The notes under the pieces are model-generated. The model was given only the letters and a program-made list of their open reading frames with translations. It did not search any database and had not been told where the DNA came from. Both the position numbers and the translations under genes were made by a program. Positions 8,107 through 15,296 of a stretch of DNA of 57,847 nucleotides are shown here, in pieces (position 1 is the first letter of the stretch; every line of letters begins with the position of its first letter). Source of the stretch: Achromobacter sp. UMC46 (GTDB lineage: Bacteria; Pseudomonadota; Gammaproteobacteria; Burkholderiales; Burkholderiaceae_B); NCBI RefSeq assembly GCF_014170335.1, contig NZ_LZZS01000018.1, forward strand, positions 1-57,847. The letters are read 5' to 3'.

Positions 8107-9063
8107 ATGAACATCACCCTCAAGCAGCTGCGCGTGTTCTGCGCGCTTTACGAGCTGCGCAGTTTCACCGCCGCCGCCCGCGCCGCCTTCGTCACCCAGT
8201 CCGCCGTCAGCAAGCTGTGCGCCGAGCTGGAGGCCGAAGTCGGCCAGCCCTTGTTCGAACGCTCGACCCGCAGCGTCACCCCTTGCGATGGCGCCGCCGA
8301 TTTCTATGCCTACGCCCAAGAGATCCTGGGCACGGTGCGGGCGGCGGAACGCAGCATGTCCGGGCTGCGCACGCTGGAAAGCGGCGCGGTGGGCGTGGCC
8401 AGTTCGCCGATGATGATGGTCGGCCTGCTGGGCGACGTCATCGCCCGCTATCACCGCCGGTACGCCGGGGTGAAGCTGGAGCTCTACGAGCTGAACACGG
8501 ACGACACGCTTGAGCATGTCCGCCATGGCCATGCGGATTTCGGCATCGTGTCGACGCAGACGCACGGCGAAGGCCTGGAGGCGCGCGTCATCTACCGCGA
8601 TTCCATGTACGCCGTCTGCGCCCCGTCCCACCCGCTGGCCCGGCGCAAGACCGTGCGCTGGCCGGACCTGGCGGCCCACGACCACATCACCCTGCGCAAC
8701 GTCTACAGCGTGCGCCGCGCCGTCGACCGCATCAGCGGCGAACTGGATCTGGAACTCCATTCCGGGATCGAAGCCGGCATGCTGACCTCGGTGCTGAACC
8801 TGGTGCGGGCGGGGCTGGGCATCACGATCGTGCCGGGCTATGTCTGCGCGTTCGCGCGCCTGCTGGGCCTGCATACAGCCGCCCTCCAGGGCGGACCGGA
8901 GCGCCGCCACGAGCTATGGCTGATTCAGCGCCGCAGCACCCGGCTGTCGCTGGCCGCCAAGACCTTCCTGGATGCACTGGAATCGACGCTGCGCGCCCGC
9001 GAAGCGTCGCCGGACCCCACCGCTTTTCTGGACGACCGGCCGATTAATCCCGATACGGAATAG
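8107..9063 (+). CDS. LysR-family transcriptional regulator
   Basis: A 318-residue LysR protein: helix-turn-helix at the N-terminus (MNITLKQLRVFCALYELRSF, then AAFVTQSAVSKLCAELEAEV) and an effector domain ending around residue 300. It lies in the same direction as, and 36 bases after, the CoA-transferase gene and before the Bug gene. The two copies of a conserved motif at 6046 and 9065 make it the probable activator of both flanking units. Confidence 0.88.
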   Translation: MNITLKQLRVFCALYELRSFTAAARAAFVTQSAVSKLCAELEAEVGQPLFERSTRSVTPCDGAADFYAYAQEILGTVRAAERSMSGLRTLESGAVGVASSPMMMVGLLGDVIARYHRRYAGVKLELYELNTDDTLEHVRHGHADFGIVSTQTHGEGLEARVIYRDSMYAVCAPSHPLARRKTVRWPDLAAHDHITLRNVYSVRRAVDRISGELDLELHSGIEAGMLTSVLNLVRAGLGITIVPGYVCAFARLLGLHTAALQGGPERRHELWLIQRRSTRLSLAAKTFLDALESTLRAREASPDPTAFLDDRPINPDTE

Positions 9064-9064
9064 G

Positions 9065-9101
9065 TCTATGAAAATTAGTCCCTTGTTGAGATAAGCCGGC
9101 C
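9065..9101 (+). promoter_or_regulatory. Second copy of the shared LysR-type motif
   Basis: Copy of the motif at 6046-6081, beginning two bases after the LysR stop codon. It keeps ATGAAAATTA, TTGTTG (9083-9088) and GCCGGCC in the same order with one extra base. It precedes the Bug gene start by about 70 bases, so it is read as the operator/promoter of that gene. Confidence 0.55.
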
Positions 9102-9173
9102 AGACGCATCATGCCGCATGGCCTCGACGCCGCGTGCCGCGGCAGACGGGCAAGAATAAGACAGGAGACATTC

Positions 9174-10160
9174 ATGACCCGAATTCCGCACCCGGTGCGC
9201 CGGCGCCTGCTGGCAACCGCCTGCGCAGGCCTGGCCCTGGCGGCTAGCGGCGCGGCCGTCCACGCGGCCGATGCCTATCCCAGCAAACCCATTACGATCG
9301 TCGTGCCGTTTTCCCCCGGCAGCGCCACCGACACCAGCGCGCGCATCCTGTCGGAAAAGCTGGGGCCGCGCCTGGGCGTGCCCATCGTCATCGAGAACAA
9401 GCCCGGCGCGTCCGGCACGATCGGCGCCGTCACGGCCGCGCGCGCACCGGCGGACGGCTACACGCTGGTGCTGACCAGCAGTTCGACGCATTCGGCCACG
9501 CCCGCGCTGTTCCGCAAGCTGCCCTATGACCCCACCGGCGATTTCATCCACGTTATCCGGATCGCGACGATCCCGATGATGCTGGTGGTGCGCGCGGATT
9601 CGCCCTACACCTCCGTCAGCAAGCTGGTGCAGGCGACCCAGGCCCGCCCGCTGAACTACGCCTACGGATCGCCCACCAGCCAGATCGCCGGCGCCACCTT
9701 CAACACGGTCGCCGGCGCGGCGGCCAACGGCGTGCCCTACAAGAGCCAGCCGCCCGCCGTGACGGACCTGCTGGGCGGGCATGTGGACTATCTGTTCGCG
9801 GACCAGTCCGTCGTGACGGCGTTCATGCACAGCGGCAAGCTGACCGGCATCGCCTTCACCGGGCAGACGCGCGCCAAGGACTTCCCGGATGTGCCGACGC
9901 TGGCGGAAGCCGGCTACAAGAACTTCGACCTGGTGGTGTGGGTCGGCGTGGCGGCGCCCGCGGGCACGCCGGCGCCGGTGGTCGAACGGCTGAACGGCGA
10001 AATCGCCCGCATCCTCGGCGAAGCCGACACCGTCGCGAAATTCGACGCGCTGGGCATGCAGGTCGCGCCCAATTCCGTGGCCGATCACAAGGCCTTCGCC
10101 GAATCGCAGCGCCGGATCTGGACGCAGCGCGCCATCGACGCCAAGATCGAACCGCAGTAA
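9174..10160 (+). CDS. Bug/TctC-family periplasmic binding protein
   Basis: A 328-residue solute-binding protein of the tripartite tricarboxylate transporter family. Signal peptide: RRRLLATACAGLALAASGAAVHA, cleaved near residue 29. The mature part starts with the typical YPSKPITIVVPFSPGSATD and carries ENKPGASGTIGA and the late DVPTLAEAGYKNFDLVVWVGVAAP segment. No TctA or TctB membrane genes are nearby, which is normal for the expanded Bug proteins of Bordetella and Achromobacter. The start at 9174 follows an AGGAGA site. It probably binds the acid used by the hydratase/CoA-transferase pair. Confidence 0.9.
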   Translation: MTRIPHPVRRRLLATACAGLALAASGAAVHAADAYPSKPITIVVPFSPGSATDTSARILSEKLGPRLGVPIVIENKPGASGTIGAVTAARAPADGYTLVLTSSSTHSATPALFRKLPYDPTGDFIHVIRIATIPMMLVVRADSPYTSVSKLVQATQARPLNYAYGSPTSQIAGATFNTVAGAAANGVPYKSQPPAVTDLLGGHVDYLFADQSVVTAFMHSGKLTGIAFTGQTRAKDFPDVPTLAEAGYKNFDLVVWVGVAAPAGTPAPVVERLNGEIARILGEADTVAKFDALGMQVAPNSVADHKAFAESQRRIWTQRAIDAKIEPQ

Positions 10161-10167
10161 GCCGCAC

Positions 10168-10192
10168 GCGGGGCCCGGACAACGGGCCCCGC
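10168..10192 (+). terminator. Hairpin terminator after the Bug gene
   Basis: Perfect 9-bp inverted repeat (GCGGGGCCC and its complement) with a 7-base loop, eight bases after the Bug stop codon. The following CCTCTTCC is a poor U-tract, so it is a weak or two-way terminator between the convergent Bug gene and receptor remnant. Confidence 0.6.
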
Positions 10193-10202
10193 CCTCTTCC
10201 GG

Positions 10203-10691
10203 TCAGAACCGGCACTGCGCCGTGGCCACCACGGTGCGAGGTTCGCCCACCTGGATCTGGCCGGCGCTAATGGCCGAGCCGTAGTAGGTCTTGTCGGTGA
10301 TGTTGCACACCGCCAGCCGCCAATCCCAATGGCTCGTGCGGTATCCCAGCATCGCGTCCCAGCGCGCATAGCCCGGCAACGTCGTCAGGTTGGTGTTGTC
10401 GGCGTAGCGGTCGCCCACGAAAGTCAGCCCGGTTTCGCCGTACAGCCCTTCCACCGGCTTGTAGGTCAGGAAAACGCTGCCGTTGCGCCGCGCCACGTTG
10501 CTGGCGTCGAAGCCGCGGATGCGCACCGAGTCGAAACCATCCTCATCCGAACGCATGAGCCCGAGCCGCCCCAACGGCGTTTGGCGCATCGCCCCGATCC
10601 ACGCGAATTTGCGAGAGTCCTCATCCGTTGCGGCGATGCGGGTCTCGCCCGAGAGGCCGATCCGTCGCCTAATTTCGCAAGAATCCTGCAT
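10203..10691 (-). pseudogene. Remnant of a TonB-dependent siderophore receptor
   Basis: Only the last 100 residues or so of an outer-membrane TonB-dependent receptor are recognisable: YKPVEGLYGETGLTFVGDRY, then LPGYARWDAMLGYR, WRLAVCNITDKTYYGSA and a C-terminal TAQCRF that ends in phenylalanine as beta-barrel proteins do. The roughly 60 residues before it (to the start at 10691) do not continue the barrel. Plug domain, signal peptide and most strands are missing; a full receptor has 650-800 residues. It is a decayed 3' end left by deletion. Confidence 0.65.
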
Positions 10692-10825
10692 TGTTCACTC
10701 GCGCTTTTGACTTACGGACAAGTCTGGCCAACCGGACGAGGTTTGCATGAGACGGCAGCCGGAAGCTCTGTATTAGGCTGACCCGGCAGTACACCGACTC
10801 ACCTTGACCGATTGGACGAAAGCAC

Positions 10826-11710
10826 ATGAATCAACTCATTCATCCAGACTGCCACCCCTTCACCGCAGCGGGCAACATGAAGCAGATTTCAGCGTTTTAT
10901 GAAGAGGGACGCCGTGTCATGTGGATGATGCTCCGGGCGCAGCCACGGCCTTGCTTCAACCTTGAACTCATCGACGAAATCATGACGCTGGCGCGCGCCG
11001 CCAAGGACTCTGGCCTGCCCATCGACTTCTGGGTCACGGGTTCGCTGGTGCCGCAGATCTACAACGTGGGCGGCGACCTGAACTTCTTCGCCGAGGCGAT
11101 CCGGACCGGCAAGCGCGAAGCCTTGCGGGCCTATGCAAGAGCGTGCGTGGACTGCGTGCATGCCGCCTCGCGCGGGTTCGACACCGGTGCGATATCGCTG
11201 GCCATGATCGAAGGCACGGCGCTGGGCGGCGGCTTCGAGGCGGCCCTGGCGCACCACTTCGTGCTGGCGCAGAACAATGCCCGGATGGGCTTCCCGGAAA
11301 TGGCGTTCAACCTGTTCCCCGGCATGGGCGGCTATTCGCTGGTGGCGCGCCGGTCGGGCATGAAACTGGCCGAAGACCTGATCAGCACGGGCGAATCGCA
11401 TACCGCCGAATGGTTCCACGGCAAGGGGCTGGTGGACGCGCTGTTCGAGCCGGGCGATGCGTACCGTGCCACGCGCACCTTCATCGACGTGATGCGCCCC
11501 AAGCTCAACGGCATGCGGGCCATGCTGCGAGCGCGCCAGCGCGTGCTGAACCTGTCGCGCTCTGAACTGATGGACATCACCGAGGACTGGGTGGAAGCCG
11601 CGTTCTCAATCGATCCCAAGGACCGCGCCTACATGGAGCGCCTGGTGATGGCGCAGAACCGGCGCACCGCCGCCAACCCCGACGCGACGCAGGAAGCCAC
11701 CATGCACTGA
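10826..11710 (+). CDS. rpfF: DSF-family signal synthase (RpfF-type crotonase)
   Basis: A 294-residue crotonase-fold enzyme that makes diffusible signal factor fatty acids (cis-2-unsaturated, such as BDSF) from acyl-ACP by dehydration and thioester cleavage. It closely follows the Burkholderia BCAM0581 pattern: AFYEEGRRVMWMMLRAQPRP near the N-terminus, DFWVTGSLVPQ, EGTALGGGFEAALAHH and MGFPEMAFNLFPGMGGYSLV. The two catalytic glutamates of RpfF correspond to E138 and E158. It lies convergent to an RpfR-type receptor gene, the usual partner. Assignment as signal synthase rather than plain hydratase rests on the full-length pattern and this neighbour. Confidence 0.9.
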   Translation: MNQLIHPDCHPFTAAGNMKQISAFYEEGRRVMWMMLRAQPRPCFNLELIDEIMTLARAAKDSGLPIDFWVTGSLVPQIYNVGGDLNFFAEAIRTGKREALRAYARACVDCVHAASRGFDTGAISLAMIEGTALGGGFEAALAHHFVLAQNNARMGFPEMAFNLFPGMGGYSLVARRSGMKLAEDLISTGESHTAEWFHGKGLVDALFEPGDAYRATRTFIDVMRPKLNGMRAMLRARQRVLNLSRSELMDITEDWVEAAFSIDPKDRAYMERLVMAQNRRTAANPDATQEATMH

Positions 11711-11736
11711 CCCGGTGCATGACGGCGCCGGCTGTA

Positions 11737-13734
11737 TCAGGCGATCAGATGCAGCCGGCGGCGCTGGGCCAGCCAGGCGACGAGTTCGGACGCGGGCATG
11801 GGCTTGGCGTACAGATAGCCTTGCTTGGCATCCACGCCCAGCGTGTCCAGGAACGCGGTTTCTTCCGACGTTTCCACCCCTTCCGCGATGACTTTCAACT
11901 CCAGCGTGCGCGCCACGGCCACGATGGCCCGCGCCAGCGCCTGCGACACCGGGTTCTCGTTCACGCCGCGCACGAAGCTGGCGTCCAGCTTGATCGCGTC
12001 CAGCGGAATGCGCGCCAGCTGCGACAACGACGAATAGCCCGTGCCGAAATCGTCCAGGTGGACGCGCGCGCCCAATTGGCGGAATTGCTTGATCAGGTCG
12101 ATCGCCGCGACTTCGTCTTCAATCAGGCAACTTTCCGTGAGTTCGATGTCCAGCAGGCACGGGTCCAGCTCCGCGTCGCCGATGGCGCTCATGAAGTCGC
12201 TGACCACGCCTTTGTCGTCCAATTGCCGCGCCGACATGTTGATCGCGATCCGGATGTTCAGGCCTTCGCGCTTCCAGGCGGCCGCCTGGCGGGCGGCCTC
12301 GCGCATGACCCAGACGCCCAGCGGCGAGATCAGGCCCGATTCCTCGGCATACGGAATGAAGACGCTGGGGCAGACCATGCCGCGCTCGGGCGAGCGCCAG
12401 CGCAGCAGGGCTTCCACGCCGTCGACTTCACCGGTGCGCCCGGCAAGCTTGGGCTGGTAATACAACATCAGGTGGTTTTCGGCCAGCGCCTTGCGCAGGT
12501 TGGTGTCCAGCCATACGTAGTCCGCATTGCGGCGGTCCATCTCCGGCTGGAACACGCGGTAGGTATGGCGCCCCGCCTCCTTGGCCACGTACATGGCGAT
12601 ATCGGCGCTGCGCACCACGCTGTCCAGGTCGGCGCCGTGGTCGGGGTACATCGCGATGCCGATCGAGCAACTGGTGTAGACCTCGATCAGCCCCTGGCGG
12701 AAGGGTTCACGCAGCCGTTCGATGATGCGTTCGGCGGTCGCTTCCAGTTGCCAGGCTTGCGCCTCTTCCTGGAGCACGATGAACTCGTCGCCGCCCAGCC
12801 GCGCCAGCGTCTGCCCTTCGGACAGGCAGGTGGAAATCGCCACCGACACCGCCTTGAGCAGCCGGTCGCCGAAGCCGTGGCCGTAGTGGTCGTTGATGCG
12901 CTTGAAGTTGTCCAGGTCCAGGAACAGCACCCCGCCCCGCCCTTCCTTGCCAGCCGCCAGCGCCGCCTTCAGCCGCGCGGTGATGGAATGGCGGTTGGGC
13001 AGGTTGGTCAGCATGTCCGTGTTGGCCAACACCCGCAGGCGTTCCTGCGCCTGGCGCTCTTCGGTGATGTCGGTGCCCGAGCAGATCAGGTAGACGCGCT
13101 TTTCGCCGCTGCCGCTGGTGACGAACTTGTTGCGGAACAGGAACAGCCGCGGGCCCTTGACCGTATTGATCAGCCGTTCGGCCTCATAGGACTGCCCGCG
13201 CTTGTAGAACTCGGCGATATTGCGGCGCGAGGCCATGGCCTCTTCGCGCGTCATGAACATCTCGAACACGCTGCGCCCGACGATGTCCTGCTCGCGCTTG
13301 CCCGTGTATTCCTCGCTGAGCTTGTTGAAGCGCTGCACCCGGCCGTTCTGGTCGACGATGACGATCACGGAGTTGGCTTCGGACACCACGGTTTCGGCAA
13401 ACGACAGGCCTTCGACCAGGTCCTTGGCGACGGATTCGGTGTCGGAATGCGCCGATGCGGTGCCGGCCCATTCGTTGGGGTTGATCTTGCGGCCCACCAG
13501 ATGCAGCCGCAACGGATCCCCGTAAAGCGAGATGTCGATGCGCATGCTGGACGTGATGCCCGTCAGGGAACGGATCGCATCCGCCTGATCCGGGCGCAGC
13601 GCCATCGCAATATTGGCCGCGCCCTTGATCGCCGCAAGCTCAAAGGCGTCGCTATCGGCCGACAGTCTCCAATATGGGCTGTGCGTACCGAAATGCGTAT
13701 ACAGGATCGACCGTTCGTCCTGATTCTCTGTCAT
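11737..13734 (-). CDS. rpfR: RpfR-type BDSF receptor, FI-PAS-GGDEF-EAL protein
   Basis: A 665-residue soluble regulator. Residues 1-95 match the RpfF-interacting domain of RpfR, 110-225 a PAS domain that binds the fatty-acid signal, then GGDEF (RLGGDEF, 314-318) and EAL (VEALLRWR, 441-443) domains. The EAL metal and catalytic motifs (DDFGTGYSSL, VIAEGVET) are intact, so cyclic-di-GMP phosphodiesterase activity is expected; the GGDEF signature is also complete, so synthesis is possible. The E. coli relative is PdeR (YciR). The gene ends 26 bases from the convergent rpfF. Together they form a DSF quorum-sensing module. Confidence 0.9.
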   Translation of the reverse strand: MTENQDERSILYTHFGTHSPYWRLSADSDAFELAAIKGAANIAMALRPDQADAIRSLTGITSSMRIDISLYGDPLRLHLVGRKINPNEWAGTASAHSDTESVAKDLVEGLSFAETVVSEANSVIVIVDQNGRVQRFNKLSEEYTGKREQDIVGRSVFEMFMTREEAMASRRNIAEFYKRGQSYEAERLINTVKGPRLFLFRNKFVTSGSGEKRVYLICSGTDITEERQAQERLRVLANTDMLTNLPNRHSITARLKAALAAGKEGRGGVLFLDLDNFKRINDHYGHGFGDRLLKAVSVAISTCLSEGQTLARLGGDEFIVLQEEAQAWQLEATAERIIERLREPFRQGLIEVYTSCSIGIAMYPDHGADLDSVVRSADIAMYVAKEAGRHTYRVFQPEMDRRNADYVWLDTNLRKALAENHLMLYYQPKLAGRTGEVDGVEALLRWRSPERGMVCPSVFIPYAEESGLISPLGVWVMREAARQAAAWKREGLNIRIAINMSARQLDDKGVVSDFMSAIGDAELDPCLLDIELTESCLIEDEVAAIDLIKQFRQLGARVHLDDFGTGYSSLSQLARIPLDAIKLDASFVRGVNENPVSQALARAIVAVARTLELKVIAEGVETSEETAFLDTLGVDAKQGYLYAKPMPASELVAWLAQRRRLHLIA

Positions 13735-13764
13735 CGTGGTATCCCCCCACTTGTCCTACGGCCA

Positions 13765-13840
13765 GTTCAGGCTAAAAAAGCGTCCTTTAGGATGAACAGC
13801 CCCAGTCGGACCGAAAAGTACATTACGGCCTAGCCTGAAC
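13765..13840 (-). repeat. 10-bp inverted repeat upstream of rpfR
   Basis: GTTCAGGCTA at 13765-13774 and its exact complement TAGCCTGAAC at 13831-13840, 56 bases apart. It lies 31 bases before the rpfR start, so on the rpfR transcript it could fold the 5' leader or bind a regulator. Function unknown. Confidence 0.5.
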
Positions 13841-14007
13841 GGGGTCAATACCCTTTGTCCATGCGATATTCGCAGTATTGCGGATTGTTTCACCGGCTAT
13901 CACGGGCGTGTGGGGAATCTTCTCGCTCCTGGCAGCTTTAGTGCGCCGCCGCGACCTGGCGCGAACGCCTTGTTGCGCTGCCCCCCATCGCAATGCACAA
14001 ACAAAAT

Positions 14008-14038
14008 CGCCGAAGATTCCATGAAGAAATCTTCGGCG
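14008..14038 (-). terminator. Rho-independent terminator of the Bug gene at 14080
   Basis: Perfect 11-bp stem (CGCCGAAGATT) with a 9-base loop, followed on the minus strand by a T-rich run (ATTTTGTTT). It lies 42 bases after the leftward Bug gene stop. Confidence 0.8.
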
Positions 14039-14079
14039 TGTCGCGTAAACGGCGCAACCGCAGGGATCAAGCCCGCGGA

Positions 14080-15075
14080 TCAGTCGCCCTTCACCCCGGC
14101 CTCGTCGATCACCTTGGTCCAGCGTGCCAGTTCGGCAGAGACACGGGCGCGGGCATCGGCCGGCGTCGTCCAGGTGGCAATGGCGCCCTGGTTCAGCAAC
14201 GACGCCTTCACTTCCGGCTTGGCCAGGATCTTCTTCAATTCACCGTTCAGGCGGTCGATCACCGGCGCCGGCGTATTGGCGGGCGCCACGATGCCGAACA
14301 TCGAACTGACCTCGAAGTCCTTCAGGCCCGCTTCGGCCGCGGTCGGAACATCCGGCAGCGCGTCCACGCGGACAGGCGAGGTCACCGCCAGCGCGCGCAG
14401 CTTGCCCGCCTTGATGTTGCCCTGCGCCGCCGGCACGGTTTCGATCATGCTGAGCACCTGGCCGCCCATCAGGTCGGTCATGGCGGGGCCGCTGCCCTTG
14501 TAGGGGACGTGCAGGATGTCCACGCCGGCCGAGCGCTTGAACATTTCGCCCGCCAGATGCTGGGGCGATCCGTTGCCGGCCGACGCCATGGTCATGTAGC
14601 CCGGCTTGGACTTGGCCAACGCGATGAATTCCGAGAGCGTCTTGGCCTGCACCGACGGGTTCACCACGAACACCAGCGGCACCGTGCCCACGATGGACAC
14701 CGGGGCGAAGCTCTTTTCCACGTCATACGTGACGCGGCCGCGGTACAGGGCGGCATTGATGGAATGGCTGGTCAGCGCACCCATCAGCAAGGTGTAGCCG
14801 TCGGGCTGCGCCTTGGCGACCTGGTCGGCGCCGATGTTGCCGGCAGCGCCCGCGCGGTTCTCCACGATCACCGACTGGCCCAGCGCGCCCGTCAACTCCT
14901 GCGCCAGCACGCGGCCGATCACGTCGGTGGCGCCTCCGGGCGGATACGGCACGATCAGGCGGATGGGCTTGTCGGGGTAAGCGTCGGCTGACAGCGCCGG
15001 GGCGGAAACGCCGGCACAGATGGCCAGAAGGGAAAGCAGGACGGCACGGCGCGGCCGCAGACGCAGGTCTGACAT
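14080..15075 (-). CDS. Bug/TctC-family periplasmic binding protein
   Basis: A 331-residue solute-binding protein of the tricarboxylate transporter family. The N-terminal signal peptide (RRAVLLSLLAICAGVSAPALSA) is followed by the typical YPDKPIRLIVPYPPGGATD, ENRAGAAGNIGAD and DVPTAAEAGLKDFEVSSMFGIVAP. It is divergent from the IlvD/Edd dehydratase at 15297, with which it probably shares control by the GntR protein. No membrane subunits are nearby. It probably captures a sugar acid for the dehydratase. Confidence 0.9.
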   Translation of the reverse strand: MSDLRLRPRRAVLLSLLAICAGVSAPALSADAYPDKPIRLIVPYPPGGATDVIGRVLAQELTGALGQSVIVENRAGAAGNIGADQVAKAQPDGYTLLMGALTSHSINAALYRGRVTYDVEKSFAPVSIVGTVPLVFVVNPSVQAKTLSEFIALAKSKPGYMTMASAGNGSPQHLAGEMFKRSAGVDILHVPYKGSGPAMTDLMGGQVLSMIETVPAAQGNIKAGKLRALAVTSPVRVDALPDVPTAAEAGLKDFEVSSMFGIVAPANTPAPVIDRLNGELKKILAKPEVKASLLNQGAIATWTTPADARARVSAELARWTKVIDEAGVKGD

Positions 15076-15185
15076 TAGGGTCTCTCCAGCCGGGATGAGT
15101 ATAGGAATGGACGGACGCCCGGCTCGTCAACGGCGCCAGTTTAGGAGTCGAAACTTGATTGAAGAATCAGAATTTTTCTATCGAC

Positions 15186-15204
15186 TGATCTAATAAACAG
15201 ATCA
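15186..15204. promoter_or_regulatory. Palindrome between the Bug and dehydratase genes
   Basis: TGATCT and AGATCA separated by 7 bases, in the AT-rich gap of the divergent pair. Its size and position fit an operator for the GntR regulator encoded after the dehydratase. Confidence 0.45.
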
Positions 15205-15296
15205 ATATATCGGCATGCACAAAGCGCTTGCGGCCTGCGCCAAAGGCTGGATATGATCTTGCCCCTGGATTATCAATAATATTATCGGGACTGAAA

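Larger units (their letters stand above)
13735..14079. other. Intergenic region between rpfR and a Bug gene
   Basis: A 345-base gap without a convincing gene. It holds a long-range 10-bp inverted repeat on the rpfR side (13765-13840) and the terminator of the Bug gene (14008-14038). The central part 13841-14000 shows nothing recognisable. Confidence 0.6.

Noticed and set aside
6787..8910. Leftward frame of 707 codons opposite the CoA-transferase and LysR genes
   Set aside because: Codon-aligned antisense of two clear genes; no signal or domain pattern. Similar long antisense frames at 11719-13833, 24794-27460 and 52763-55420 were rejected for the same reason.
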